Assembly: GCA_017551725.1 (NCBI GenBank)
Contig: JAFZKY010000061.1
Coordinates: 1 to 64,000 of the forward strand
Direction of reading: 5' to 3'
DNA length: 64,000 nt
From: Bacteroidales bacterium
GTDB lineage: Bacteria > Bacteroidota > Bacteroidia > Bacteroidales > WCHB1-69
A program made the translations under genes and the position numbers. This document shows positions 8,554 through 18,454 of the stretch, in pieces (the stretch's first letter is position 1; each line of letters starts with the position of its first letter). The notes under the pieces were generated by a model, which was not told the DNA's origin, did not search any database, and saw only the letters and a list, made by a program, of their open reading frames with translations.

Positions 8554-9285
8554 TTACCATTTGCGTTTCAGAAGTACGATTCTCGTGCCGAAGAGGAATA
8601 GGAAGATGACACTGCAGAAGTAGATGATGTCGCGGGAGTCAATGACACCCTTGCTGATGGAGGCGTAGTGGTGTTCAATGCCTAATGTCTTGATGTAGTA
8701 GCCGAAAGCCCCGAGCGATTCAAACGAGTAGATAAAAGCGAACCCGAACGAGAGGATGAAGCATAACGGGGCGGCGATGATGAAGGCCACAATCTGGTTG
8801 TTGGTCAGGGAGGAGGCAAACAGGCCGATGGAAATGAAGGAGGCCCCTAAGAAGATCAGTCCGAGATAAGAACCCCACGTACTGCCCATGTCGATGTTGC
8901 CCACAGGGTTCCCTAAGAAATAGATGGAAATCACATACACCAATGTGGGGATCAGTGCGATAATCAGCAATGTCAGGCAGGAGAGGAACTTGGCCCCGAT
9001 GATCTGCATGTCGGTCAGGGGCTTGGTGAGCAGCAGGTCCATGGTGCCGGTGCGCTTCTCTTCCGCGAACGACCGCATGGTGATGGCCGGAACGAGGAAC
9101 AGGAAGAGAAACTGGGAGAGGCTGAACAGCCCCTGCAAGTCGGCCAGCCCTGCTTCCATGATGTTGTCAATGTTCGGGAACACCCAAAGGAACAATCCCG
9201 AAATAATCAGGAAAACCCCAATGAAGATGTAGCCTATAATCGAACTCAAAAACGACTTTATCTCCTTGATATATAAGCTAAACAT
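8554..9285 (-). CDS. gldF: Gliding-associated ABC transporter permease GldF
   Basis: 243 residues with six hydrophobic segments. The start MFSLYIKEIKSFLSSIIGYI and the loop RSFAEEKRTGTMDLLLTKPL are characteristic of GldF/ABC-2 permeases. It forms the membrane channel of the GldAFG transporter. It is the first gene of a two-gene operon with gldG and has a -7 element at 9313-9306. GldA is not encoded nearby. Confidence 0.92.
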   Translation of the reverse strand: MFSLYIKEIKSFLSSIIGYIFIGVFLIISGLFLWVFPNIDNIMEAGLADLQGLFSLSQFLFLFLVPAITMRSFAEEKRTGTMDLLLTKPLTDMQIIGAKFLSCLTLLIIALIPTLVYVISIYFLGNPVGNIDMGSTWGSYLGLIFLGASFISIGLFASSLTNNQIVAFIIAAPLCFILSFGFAFIYSFESLGAFGYYIKTLGIEHHYASISKGVIDSRDIIYFCSVIFLFLFGTRIVLLKRKW

Positions 9286-9305
9286 AGTTTATGTCATTAA
9301 GGCGG

Positions 9306-9313
9306 CAAAGATA
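9306..9313 (-). promoter_or_regulatory. Promoter -7 element of gldFG
   Basis: TATCTTTG on the minus strand, about 20 bp before the gldF ATG, in the 77-bp gap after the M3 peptidase gene. No TTG sits at the ideal distance, so the call rests on the -7 match only. Confidence 0.45.
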
Positions 9314-9362
9314 CAAATAAAGTGCGAATGCACGGTTTGCAAAAACGGTGTTTCCGCCGCTT

Positions 9363-11474
9363 TTATTTCAATCCGTCGCGTGACAGCAGGGCTTTGACCT
9401 CTGGTTTGCGTCCGCGGAAGCGGATGAACATTTCCATTGCGTCCTCCGACCCTCCTTTCGAGAGGATAGTCTCCACATAGCGGTTGGCGGTTTCGCGGTC
9501 CATCACGCCGTTCTCCTGGAATACGGAGAAGGCATCGGCTTCCAGCATTTCCGCCCATTTATATCCATAATAACCAGCAGCATAGCCCCCGGCGAAGATG
9601 TGGCTGAAGGAGGTGCTCATGCACGCTTGCGGCACGGTGGGCATCACATCCAGCGGCTTGAATACCGACAGCTCTTTGGCCTGGATGTCCTTCATGTCAC
9701 GGGCTGGCGTGGTGTGGTACATCATGTCCAAATAACCGAAGGAGAGCTGACGCAAACAGCTGTAGCCCGCCAGATATTGGCGCATTTTCTTGAGACGCTC
9801 GATGTATTCCTCTGGAATCGCCTCACCGGTCTTGTAGTGGAAAGCGAATGTCTGCAGGAATTCCGGCTCCGTGGCCCAGTTCTCGTTCAGCTGGGAGGGC
9901 AGCTCCACAAAGTCGCGGGGACTGTTCGTTCCGGAAATGGAGGCGTACGGCACCTCCGACAGCATCCCGTTCAGCGCATGGCCGAACTCGTGGAGGAATG
10001 TGGTGACTTCGCTGAAGGAGAGCAGCGAGGGTTGTCCGTCTGAAGCGGGGGTGAAGTTCATCACCAGACTTACTAACGGGCGAACATCTGTCCCGTCGGC
10101 ATCGTAATACTGCTCACGGAAGTTGGTCATCCAGGCTCCGCTCCGCTTGGTGGCTCTCGGATGGAAATCCAGATAGAGCACGGCCATGAACTGGTCGTCC
10201 CGATATACATAGTAGGCCGTCACTTCGGGATGATACACATCCACATCTAAGGCGGGTTCGAAGCGCAGGTCATACAACTCGCTGGCCAGCTGGAAGACTC
10301 CTTTGATGACATTGTCCAGCTGGAAGTAAGGTTTGAGCGTCTCTGTGCTCAACTTGTAGAGCTCGTTTTTCTGTTTTTCGGAATAATAGGCGAAGTCCCA
10401 GCGCTGCAGTTCGTCATTCAATCCATTGTTTCGTGCAAATTCGGAAAGCGATTCCAGTTCGCGCTTGGCAGCGGGCAGGGCGGCATCCCGCAGCTGGTCG
10501 AGCAGGTTATACACCTGTTTGCTGTTTTCCGCCATCCGGTTGTGAAGGGCGTATTCGGCATAGTTCGGATAGCCTAATAGCAGGGCGAGTTTCTCCCGGC
10601 ACGTCAGGATTTTCTTGATGATGGGGCCGTTGTCGTATTCGCCGCCGAAGGCCTTGTTGCAGTTGTGCATGTACATCTCCTTGCGCAACTCGCGGTTGTC
10701 GGCATACGTCAGAATGGCGTTCACACTTGGATGCGACAGGTCGAAAAGGTAGCCGGTGAGGCCTTTCTCCTTGGCCCGTTGCGCCGCGATGGCCAGCTCG
10801 TTGTCCGGCAGCCCGGCCAGTTCCTTCTTGGACTTGATGTGCATCTGGTAGCTGTTGGTGGCGGCTAAAGCGTTTTGCCCGAAGACCAGGGTGAGATTGC
10901 TCAACTCGACGGAAAAGTCGTTGAACAGCTTTTTGTCGTTGGCGTTGAGTTTGGCGCCGTTGTCAAGGAAAGCATCGTAGGTCTTTTTCAACAACATCTG
11001 ATCGGCACCTTTCAACTTTCTGTATTCGTGTTCATAAACATATTTCACCCGATTGAAAAGGGCTGTGTCCAGGTAGATGCTGTTCGAATATTCGGTGAGC
11101 ATGGGCTGCACCTGGGTGGCGATGTCCTGCATCTCCTGCGTGGCGTCACACTCCAGCAGGTTGAAGAAGATGCCCGAAGCGCGGGTGACCAACGCGCCGG
11201 CACGGTCCAGCGCCACAATGGTGTTTTTGAAGTTCGCTTCTGGTGTACGCTTGATGGCTGCGATATCCTTCTTGGCTTCAAAAATGGCTGCTTTGAAGGC
11301 CGGCACGTAATGCTCCGGCTTAATACGCTTGAAAGGAGGCGTCTGGTAAGGCGTGTCCCATTTTTGCAATAACGGATTTTGGGCATCGAATGGCGGCGCA
11401 GTTTGCAACTTGATCTGGGCTTGGTTTGTCATAATGATGAGAAAAAGGAAAAGAGTTGCGATGATTTTTTTCAT
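9363..11474 (-). CDS. M3 family metallopeptidase (peptidyl-dipeptidase Dcp / oligopeptidase A type)
   Basis: 703 residues with a signal peptide (MKKIIATLFLFLIIMTNQAQ), so it acts in the periplasm, unlike cytosolic PrlC. The zinc motif HEFGH is at residues 495-499. The downstream segment GGYAAGYYGYKWAEMLEADAF and the family C-terminus FIRFRGRKPEVKALL are intact. It cleaves short peptides; in assimilatory Bacteroidota this fits peptide use. Its ATG overlaps the last four bases of ispF (ATGA), which suggests translational coupling. Dipeptidyl-carboxypeptidase specificity is likely but not provable from sequence. Confidence 0.92.
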   Translation of the reverse strand: MKKIIATLFLFLIIMTNQAQIKLQTAPPFDAQNPLLQKWDTPYQTPPFKRIKPEHYVPAFKAAIFEAKKDIAAIKRTPEANFKNTIVALDRAGALVTRASGIFFNLLECDATQEMQDIATQVQPMLTEYSNSIYLDTALFNRVKYVYEHEYRKLKGADQMLLKKTYDAFLDNGAKLNANDKKLFNDFSVELSNLTLVFGQNALAATNSYQMHIKSKKELAGLPDNELAIAAQRAKEKGLTGYLFDLSHPSVNAILTYADNRELRKEMYMHNCNKAFGGEYDNGPIIKKILTCREKLALLLGYPNYAEYALHNRMAENSKQVYNLLDQLRDAALPAAKRELESLSEFARNNGLNDELQRWDFAYYSEKQKNELYKLSTETLKPYFQLDNVIKGVFQLASELYDLRFEPALDVDVYHPEVTAYYVYRDDQFMAVLYLDFHPRATKRSGAWMTNFREQYYDADGTDVRPLVSLVMNFTPASDGQPSLLSFSEVTTFLHEFGHALNGMLSEVPYASISGTNSPRDFVELPSQLNENWATEPEFLQTFAFHYKTGEAIPEEYIERLKKMRQYLAGYSCLRQLSFGYLDMMYHTTPARDMKDIQAKELSVFKPLDVMPTVPQACMSTSFSHIFAGGYAAGYYGYKWAEMLEADAFSVFQENGVMDRETANRYVETILSKGGSEDAMEMFIRFRGRKPEVKALLSRDGLK

Positions 11475-11953
11475 ACGGATTGGATTATGGTTACAACGGC
11501 GGTGGCGGCTATGCCTTCACCCTTCCCAGTGAAGCCCATCTTCTCGTTGGTCTTGGCCTTGATGGAAAGACGGGACAGATCAAGGTGCAGGAGGCCGGCC
11601 AAGGTCTGCTTCATGGCGTCAATGTGGGGTTTCATTTTCGGTTGCTCCAATATCAGCGTGCAGTCCACGTTGTTGACCTGCCAGTGGTCTTGCTGCAGAA
11701 GGCCAACAACCTTGGATAACAATATCTTGCTGTCGATGTTTTCGAAATTGGGGTCGTGGTCGGGGAAGTGCGTGCCGATGTCTTTCAGGGCGGCAGCTCC
11801 GAGGAGGGCGTCGCAGAGGGCGTGGATCAGCACGTCGCCGTCCGAGTGGGCGGCAAGCCCCTGCTCAAAAGGAACGCGAATGCCCCCGAGGACAAGCGGT
11901 CTGTCGGGGGCAAAGCGATGGGAATCATATCCGAAACCGATGCGGAAATCCAT
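11471..11953 (-). CDS. ispF: 2-C-methyl-D-erythritol 2,4-cyclodiphosphate synthase
   Basis: 160 residues, normal family length. Catalyses the fifth step of the MEP isoprenoid pathway, cyclising CDP-ME-2-phosphate. Zinc ligands are visible: Asp10 and His12 in GFGYDSHRF and His44 in DVLIHALCDALLG. The HSDGD motif and C-terminal KAKTNEKMGFTGKGEG are intact. It begins 4 bp after porV and overlaps the M3 peptidase start by 4 bp, so it is embedded in an operon otherwise devoted to secretion and proteolysis. Confidence 0.97.
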   Translation of the reverse strand: MDFRIGFGYDSHRFAPDRPLVLGGIRVPFEQGLAAHSDGDVLIHALCDALLGAAALKDIGTHFPDHDPNFENIDSKILLSKVVGLLQQDHWQVNNVDCTLILEQPKMKPHIDAMKQTLAGLLHLDLSRLSIKAKTNEKMGFTGKGEGIAATAVVTIIQSV

Positions 11954-11957
11954 GGCT

Positions 11958-13223
11958 CTATTTCAATCTGCCTTGTGTCTTGATGGCATCCCGGTTAAAG
12001 GAGACGAAGTCGAATGACAAGGTGAAACGCAACGTGTTGGCCAAAGGATGGTTCTGTCCGTTGGTGGTGAACAGATAGGCCACATCGATGTTGAAGATGT
12101 TGTATTTGATGCCGGCACCCACTGTCATGAACTGGCGTGCGCCCTTGTAACCGTTCTCGTGGAAGTAACCGAGTCGCACGAAGAAGAGGTTTCGGTAGCT
12201 GTATTCGAGGCCCAAGGCCCAGTTGATCTCGGCCATCTCCTCGCCGAAAGTGCCGGCTTTGTACCCGACACCCGGTGCGTCGTAGAAGGATTGGATGATG
12301 CCCTGCGGTACGGAAACGTCAGGATCCTTGCCGTAGGCGATAATCGGCTTGTTGGTCTCCGGATTGTACAGGATGCGTCCCGTGATGGAATCCGTGGCAT
12401 ACACCGGATTGGTGGGGACCAGCAGCTTGTTGATTTCGCCGTTGATGGCAAGTTTGTTGTATTCGTCGAAGCCGAGCTCGTAGCCGACACCGATCTTGAG
12501 GTTCGTCGGCAGGAAGTCACGACGCAGGGTCCCGGAAGAGTAGGACATCTTGTTGCCGATGTTGGAAATGGCCAATCCGGCACGCAGGGTGCTGCTGTGC
12601 AGACGTTTTGCCTTGAGGCTCTGCTCGTAGAACAAAGCGATGTCGGCGGCACCGGCCAAACCGGCCTTGGTCTCCTCACCCGACACGAACTGGTTGGCTG
12701 TGAGGTTGGAATAGATGAAGCGCGGGGTGACGGCAAGCGACAACTGGTCGATCAGCTTGCGCGAGTAGGCGAAATCCAAGGAGAACTCGTTCGGGTTCTG
12801 GTCGCTCATCTTGTTGCCCTGGTCGTCGGTGAACTCGATGTCACCCAGGGAAAAATAACGGAGCGACATGGAAATAGCATCCATCTCGGTGATCTTCCAA
12901 TAGGCGCTTAAATAGGCCAGGTTGATGTCGGTTACCAAATTGTGGAGCCAAGGGCTGTAGGAAACGCTGATGCCGAAGGTGTTCGGGCTGAACACGTATT
13001 TGGCGGCGTTGTAGGCCTGGGAGTTCACGTCTGCAGAGGTGGCGCATCCGATGTCGCCCATAGCGCCGGCACGGGAGTCGGGGGCAATCAGCAGGAAGGG
13101 CACGGCAGTGGTGATGGTGTTCAACTCTTTGCCGCCCAGTTGACCCGGATTAATTTGAGAATAAGCGGTTTGATAACTGAAGAATAACGCCAGAAGCGCA
13201 AGGATGATAGTGGTTTTTTTCAT
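11958..13223 (-). CDS. porV: Type IX secretion outer-membrane protein PorV (LptO)
   Basis: 421 residues with a signal peptide (ends ...YQTAYSQ) and a FadL-like beta-barrel. The N-terminal segment AVPFLLIAPDSRAGAMGDIG is diagnostic of PorV. PorV shuttles cargo from the translocon to the PorU sortase complex at the outer membrane. The C-terminus shows alternating hydrophobic strands, as in a barrel. It lies 70 bp downstream of porU on the same strand; adjacency of porU and porV is conserved in Flavobacterium. Confidence 0.95.
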   Translation of the reverse strand: MKKTTIILALLALFFSYQTAYSQINPGQLGGKELNTITTAVPFLLIAPDSRAGAMGDIGCATSADVNSQAYNAAKYVFSPNTFGISVSYSPWLHNLVTDINLAYLSAYWKITEMDAISMSLRYFSLGDIEFTDDQGNKMSDQNPNEFSLDFAYSRKLIDQLSLAVTPRFIYSNLTANQFVSGEETKAGLAGAADIALFYEQSLKAKRLHSSTLRAGLAISNIGNKMSYSSGTLRRDFLPTNLKIGVGYELGFDEYNKLAINGEINKLLVPTNPVYATDSITGRILYNPETNKPIIAYGKDPDVSVPQGIIQSFYDAPGVGYKAGTFGEEMAEINWALGLEYSYRNLFFVRLGYFHENGYKGARQFMTVGAGIKYNIFNIDVAYLFTTNGQNHPLANTLRFTLSFDFVSFNRDAIKTQGRLK

Positions 13224-13293
13224 ATTTTATGATGTTGTTACGTTATATTTTTGATAGAACAAAAGGGGATAACGCAACTATTTCAAATTTATT

Positions 13294-16200
13294 TTACAAT
13301 ATGACGATTTTTTCTATTTCTTCTGCCGTTTCCTGATTTTGGTTGCGCACGCGGAGGCGGTACAGGTACACGCCTTTGCCGATTTTGTCGCCGTAGTCGT
13401 CACGGCCGTCCCAAGCGATGCCCGCCGACCGGTTGCCCTCGATGAATTGTGTTTCCGTAATGGTTTTCAACAGTTTGCCGGAGATGGTGTAGATTTGAAT
13501 CTGGATGTCGAAGGTGCCGCCGCTTTGGTTTTGCTCGAAGAAGAATTCCGTGTGGGTGGTGAACGGGTTGGGGTAGTTCAGCACGTGTTTCAATGTCAGT
13601 TTTTCATCGGAAACGACCTCAAACGTTATTTCATTTTCCGCATGGTTGTTGTTGATGTCCCACGCGCGTACCCGCAGCGTGTGCGTGCCCACGGACAGGT
13701 TGTCGAGCGGGTAGCGTACGGTGCCGGAGTTGAAGCTGTCCTTCTCGGTTTCGTAATAGTCGTTGAGGATGATGGTCTTGTCGTTCTGGTTATCCAGGAT
13801 GGCGGTGATGTCGTGCCCGATGCCGTTGCCCGTGGTGTTGATGCCGTAGTCGTCGCGGATCTTGGCAATCAGGGTGGGCGACGGGTCCACCATGCCGCCG
13901 TTGACGAAGTTCTCGTTGTTCAGATACAGGTTGATGGCCGGCCCTTTGGTGTCGTTGAGGGCGTTGGTGTCGTGCCCGCCGATGATGAAGTCGGTAAAGG
14001 CCCCCGCCCCGTCCTGGCGGTCGCTCTTGGCATAATAGCTGATCTTGCCGTTGCCGAAAGTGTAGTCGATATCTTTGGGAATGTAAAAGGAGAAGGTGAA
14101 ACGCCCGTTGCGGATGGTGCTGTTGCCCTTGAAAAGGATGTTCTTCTGCACCTCGAAGTCGAAAGGCTGACTGTCAGGGTCGTTGGCTAATGTGGTGACG
14201 ATGCTCTTCTTGTCGAAGATGGTGGGGTACAATGTTCCATTGAAATCCTGCAGGAGCTCATTGTCCGTTCCGGCGATATGTCCGCAGACGGTCACTTTGG
14301 AAAGCGCGCGCAGCGTGTCGCCCGCGATCCCGGGGACGTGGTGGTTGATGGAGTCGGTGACGATGCGGTAGGTGGGGATAGCCAGCGGCATGGAGGGGTC
14401 GCCCAGCAGAACGAACATGGCCAAGGCGGTGGTGGATCCTCCGTAGGCGTTCTTGGCATGAGTCTCTATCTCCCCGATGGTGGGATAGCGTCCGAGGTCA
14501 TCATGGTTGAAAATGTACTGCGAGATATGCCGCCCGAAACTGTTGTTGGGCGACGACCAGGCCTCCCGCGTGGCCGCGATGATGGCAGCTCCGCCACCGT
14601 TGCTGTTGAACAGGATCATCTCCGCCGGCGAGAGCACCGGACGGTCGTAGTAGGCGAAGGTACACGACAGGGAGAGCATCAGCGGCATGTTGAATTTGTT
14701 TTTCCATTTGTTGATGTCGGAATTCTCCAGGATGCGCTCGTGTGACCAGCCGTCTTTTCCGCTGTGTCCGATGTAGGTGAAGAAGAGCGATCCACGGCTC
14801 ATGCGGTTGTTGATGGCTGTGCTTACCTCCGGATAACGCTGCCCGCCCGCATTGGAAACTTGCTGGTAGGCATCCAGATAGATCTTGTCGAAGTTGATGT
14901 TCGGATTGGCCCCCTTGAGGATGCTCGTCATGTTCTCGGCACTGGTGATGAAGTCGTTGTACTCTTCGTCGTCGGCCACAAAGGCTATGATGTTCCGCCA
15001 GTCGGCCAGATTGCTGATCTGGCTGGAGGTGCCGGGAGCCAAGTCAAGACTCTCCGTGTATCGTATGCTCTTGTCCACGGCAGCGGTGGCCTGCGCCTGC
15101 GTGCTGGCCGGGAACCGCCCGATGGCAATGTCGTACAGCCCAGTGGCTGAACAGCTTTCGTCATCGTCCAACAATCCGAAATTGTCATCGTTGGCATAGA
15201 AGTCGTATTCGGAGATATAGCTCGGATTCGCGGCATATTGGTAGTTGGGGACGAAAATCTTCGTATCGCTGGAGCGTCCGCGGAAATCGTAGCAGGGCCG
15301 CCCGAAGAGCAACAGGTATTTGGGATATTCTTTGTTGCTGTTGTCGTAAATCATCTTCATGTAGTCGCGGATAGCCATCGGATCTTGCGTGCCGCTGGAA
15401 AATTCGTTATAGACCTGCTGGATGGTGACCACTTTCACCTTCAGACCCTGATTGGTTTTCCGGTAGTTGGCTAACTGTTGAGCCTGGCTGATGAAGTCGG
15501 GATGTGTGATGATGACCATGTCGATGTCGCTGCTGCCGTGCAGGTTCTGGTTGCTCACACGCCCGCCTGGCGTGACGTGAAGGTAATTCGTGCCGCTGAA
15601 GGCGATGAATTTCCGCAGCGTTTCCGTCTGGCTGTTGAACGAGACTGTGCTTCCGTTGAGGGCGAGCGTGTGCTGGAAGGCTTGGCCGGGGTCCGTCACG
15701 TCCCACACGCGGGTGCCGGAAGAGGCTCCGCCGATGGCAAAGCGGGTGACATTGCCGGGGCCGACAGTGGAGGGGTTGGAGAAGGTGAACTGCGACGAGT
15801 GCATGGTGAGCTGGCAGGGCACCTGGATTTCGATCCAGTCCAAGTAGGCCGAGGATGAGGAGGTGGGCTGGTTGTAGTCCAGCGTGAGGGTGAGGCTGTT
15901 GCCGCTTGGCGTGCAGAAGAAATTCTGCTGGTTGCGAGAGGCGATCCGGTTGCCGATAGGGCTCAGAGGTATGGTGCCGATGCCATTGCCGTTGGTGCTG
16001 ACGGTGAATTGGGAATGGGTCACGGAAGAACCGGCAGCTGCCACAGATACCCGACAGCTACTGCCCGTCTTGTACCCCGGAATGGCAAAGGTGTACGTCC
16101 GGGTCAAAGTGGCCTCGAAACGGTCGCCGAACCACTCCTTGCCGGACTCCCACGGATTGTAGAGATCGTCTTCTCGAAAAGCGTAGTATGTGTATTCATT

Positions 16201-17133
16201 GACTGTGGCGGTGGCCGTCAGGGCGCTGTTGTCTTGGGTGGCGATGCGTTTTTTCTCGCCCACGCCCGCCGTACTGGTGATGAAATAGCGAGTGGAGTCG
16301 GAGTAGATGTTGAGGCTGTGGCGGAAATATCCAGTGAGGGTGTCGTAGTCCCATCCGTGCGGCGACTCTCCAAAGAACAGGAAGTAGTCATCCTTGTCGA
16401 AAGAACCGTCCCCGCCATCAAAAAGTTGGATGGGGATTTCCCGCAAGTCCTCGATGCGGGTGGTAGCGTTGGCCTCGGGCAGCATTTTTCCCCCATTTCC
16501 GAATAGGGCCAGCGAGGCCGAGGTGACGGGCATGCTCATCCCCATGCTGTTGAGGTCCTGCCCCGTTACCTGGTAGATGCCCTCCTGCTGGAGGGTGAAC
16601 GAGTACCAGCTGCCGGTGGTCAGCACCGACCGGGAAGGGTGTGTCTTGGGCGCTTTGGTAAGTGTCGTGCCTTTGCCCTCAATGCGGATATGGATGGAGG
16701 TGATACGGCGGTATTGTCCTTGGCCGGTTTGGATGATGGGGATGAAGGTCAGCAGCGCGTATGTCTTGTGGCGTTGGTGAACGGTTTTCACGCGTATGTC
16801 GGGTTGCCGGAGGGTGTATGAAGCGGGTATCAGTGCAATATCTCGGGAGGAAAGTGGTTCGGAGTGAATCTGGTCAAATGCGATGCTGTACTCTTTGTAG
16901 TCTTGTGAGAGCGGAATCAGCTCCTGATAGCAGGGCAGGGTGGAGTAGGGTTGCATGTAGGAGGCATTCTGGAAATGCAGATGTTCCTGCACATTTTCAT
17001 CGGAAAAATGCTGTACTACATTGTCCGTCCACGCTATTTGAATATTTTTTTCAATTCTTTGTGCTTGAATATGAGGTAGTTGTAGTATTATTATAAAAAA
17101 AATCAACAAGGGTACCCAAGATTTTCTTTCCAT
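13294..17133 (-). CDS. porU: Type IX secretion system sortase PorU
   Basis: 1279 residues. A signal peptide is followed by a long N-terminal region. The gingipain-like C25 domain lies at roughly residues 535-910, with the catalytic His in TYIGHSGKDGW (about 788) and Cys in LSLSCTFAYYDRP (about 823). It ends in a type IX sorting domain (LNYPNPF to GKGVYLYRLRV). PorU removes the C-terminal signal of cargo proteins and attaches them to anionic LPS. Its length matches the family. It heads a minus-strand run with porV and ispF and is divergent from porP-gldJ. Confidence 0.95.
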   Translation of the reverse strand: MERKSWVPLLIFFIIILQLPHIQAQRIEKNIQIAWTDNVVQHFSDENVQEHLHFQNASYMQPYSTLPCYQELIPLSQDYKEYSIAFDQIHSEPLSSRDIALIPASYTLRQPDIRVKTVHQRHKTYALLTFIPIIQTGQGQYRRITSIHIRIEGKGTTLTKAPKTHPSRSVLTTGSWYSFTLQQEGIYQVTGQDLNSMGMSMPVTSASLALFGNGGKMLPEANATTRIEDLREIPIQLFDGGDGSFDKDDYFLFFGESPHGWDYDTLTGYFRHSLNIYSDSTRYFITSTAGVGEKKRIATQDNSALTATATVNEYTYYAFREDDLYNPWESGKEWFGDRFEATLTRTYTFAIPGYKTGSSCRVSVAAAGSSVTHSQFTVSTNGNGIGTIPLSPIGNRIASRNQQNFFCTPSGNSLTLTLDYNQPTSSSSAYLDWIEIQVPCQLTMHSSQFTFSNPSTVGPGNVTRFAIGGASSGTRVWDVTDPGQAFQHTLALNGSTVSFNSQTETLRKFIAFSGTNYLHVTPGGRVSNQNLHGSSDIDMVIITHPDFISQAQQLANYRKTNQGLKVKVVTIQQVYNEFSSGTQDPMAIRDYMKMIYDNSNKEYPKYLLLFGRPCYDFRGRSSDTKIFVPNYQYAANPSYISEYDFYANDDNFGLLDDDESCSATGLYDIAIGRFPASTQAQATAAVDKSIRYTESLDLAPGTSSQISNLADWRNIIAFVADDEEYNDFITSAENMTSILKGANPNINFDKIYLDAYQQVSNAGGQRYPEVSTAINNRMSRGSLFFTYIGHSGKDGWSHERILENSDINKWKNKFNMPLMLSLSCTFAYYDRPVLSPAEMILFNSNGGGAAIIAATREAWSSPNNSFGRHISQYIFNHDDLGRYPTIGEIETHAKNAYGGSTTALAMFVLLGDPSMPLAIPTYRIVTDSINHHVPGIAGDTLRALSKVTVCGHIAGTDNELLQDFNGTLYPTIFDKKSIVTTLANDPDSQPFDFEVQKNILFKGNSTIRNGRFTFSFYIPKDIDYTFGNGKISYYAKSDRQDGAGAFTDFIIGGHDTNALNDTKGPAINLYLNNENFVNGGMVDPSPTLIAKIRDDYGINTTGNGIGHDITAILDNQNDKTIILNDYYETEKDSFNSGTVRYPLDNLSVGTHTLRVRAWDINNNHAENEITFEVVSDEKLTLKHVLNYPNPFTTHTEFFFEQNQSGGTFDIQIQIYTISGKLLKTITETQFIEGNRSAGIAWDGRDDYGDKIGKGVYLYRLRVRNQNQETAEEIEKIVIL

Positions 17134-17281
17134 TTGCCGTTTATTTAAATAATCAATGACGATGCAATTTTGTTAACGAATGTGCGTTGTGATTATTGCA
17201 GATAGAAGGGAAGATAGTTGTTATTATTTTAATGTTGATAATATTATAAATTAAGGAGCAAGGCTGTGACAAATATTTTTG

Positions 17282-17289
17282 TATTTTTG
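17282..17289 (+). promoter_or_regulatory. Promoter -7 element of porP-gldJ
   Basis: TATTTTTG, 23 bp before the ATG at 17313, in the 179-bp divergent region between porU and porP. The rest of that gap is AT-rich; no clear minus-strand promoter for porU was found in it. Confidence 0.45.
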
Positions 17290-17312
17290 CCCGCTTATAA
17301 AAGACAGTGAAT

Positions 17313-18413
17313 ATGCAGAAAAGAATAATCATACTTTTAGCAGCAGTGATTTCCGTGCTCACGATGCGCGTGAATGCGCAGGACGCGATGTTTTCGCAGT
17401 TCTATGCCAATCCGCTTTACCTGAATCCGGCCTTTGCAGGATCGAATGTCTGTCCTCGTATCTCTTTGAATTTCAGGGATCAATGGCCGAGTATGCAGGG
17501 AACGTTCATTTCCAGCACCGCCTCGTTTGACGAGCATTTCGACAAGATCTCCGGTGGCGTGGGCCTGCTCCTCTTCCAAGACCGTGCCGGCGAGAACGGC
17601 GGCTCCATCAACACTTATGCCATCAGCCCCATGTATGCGTTCAAAGCGAAAGTGAGCAAGAAATTCACCCTCCGCTTGGCTGTGCAGGCGGATTTCCAGA
17701 CCAAACAGCTGAACTGGGACAACCTCGTCTTCGGCGACATGATTGACCCCCGTTACGGTATCGTCTATCAGACCAGTGAAAGCCACGGCGCCCTCAGTCG
17801 CTGGAACTTCGGTCTTTCCGCTGGTTTGATGGGCTACACGCCGCATTTCTACTTCGGCTATGCCGCCCATCATATCGTGACCGCCTCCCTGGATGGCAGC
17901 AATGAGGGCTTCAGCTTCTTGAACGACAACGACGGAAACAAGATGTATGACATGAACCCGGTGAAGCATACGGTTCACGTGGGTGCCCACTTCGACCTGA
18001 AACGCAAAAGCAAAATCGACCATACCTTCGGCGATATCTCCATCAGTCCGAATTTCATCTGGCAGCACCAGAGACCGTTCAACTATTTCAACACGGGACT
18101 CTATCTGAATTTCTATCCCTTCACGGTGGGTGCCTGGTATCGTTGCGCCCCGATGTACAAATACACCTATACCACGGTGGACGAGAATGGCAAGGAAACG
18201 ATTCATACCGAGAAATACGGTTTGTCGGATGCTTTTATCGTGATGTTCGGTGTGGAATACAACTGGTTGAAGGTTGCCTATTCGTATGATTTCACGGTCG
18301 GACAGCTTGCCAATGTGGCCACGGGCGGTGCCCACGAGGTGTCGGTCCAGTTCCTCTTGCCGTGTCCTGAAAAACATAAGGCTATCAAGGATCTGAACTG
18401 TCCGTCATTCTAA
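17313..18413 (+). CDS. PorP/SprF family type IX secretion outer-membrane protein
   Basis: 366 residues from the ATG at 17313; a GTG two codons earlier is the only alternative in frame. A signal peptide is followed by QDAMFSQFYANPLYLNPAFAG, the signature of PorP/SprF proteins. The rest alternates polar and hydrophobic residues as in a beta-barrel. SprF-type proteins secrete a specific partner, while PorP is a core translocon part; the sequence alone does not settle which this is. It is followed after 41 bp by gldJ rather than by porK, L, M and N, so it is probably not the main porP of a porPKLMN operon. Confidence 0.85.
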   Translation: MQKRIIILLAAVISVLTMRVNAQDAMFSQFYANPLYLNPAFAGSNVCPRISLNFRDQWPSMQGTFISSTASFDEHFDKISGGVGLLLFQDRAGENGGSINTYAISPMYAFKAKVSKKFTLRLAVQADFQTKQLNWDNLVFGDMIDPRYGIVYQTSESHGALSRWNFGLSAGLMGYTPHFYFGYAAHHIVTASLDGSNEGFSFLNDNDGNKMYDMNPVKHTVHVGAHFDLKRKSKIDHTFGDISISPNFIWQHQRPFNYFNTGLYLNFYPFTVGAWYRCAPMYKYTYTTVDENGKETIHTEKYGLSDAFIVMFGVEYNWLKVAYSYDFTVGQLANVATGGAHEVSVQFLLPCPEKHKAIKDLNCPSF

Positions 18414-18454
18414 TTTCGAATTTACATTAAACAAGATTATAAAATATCAAAACG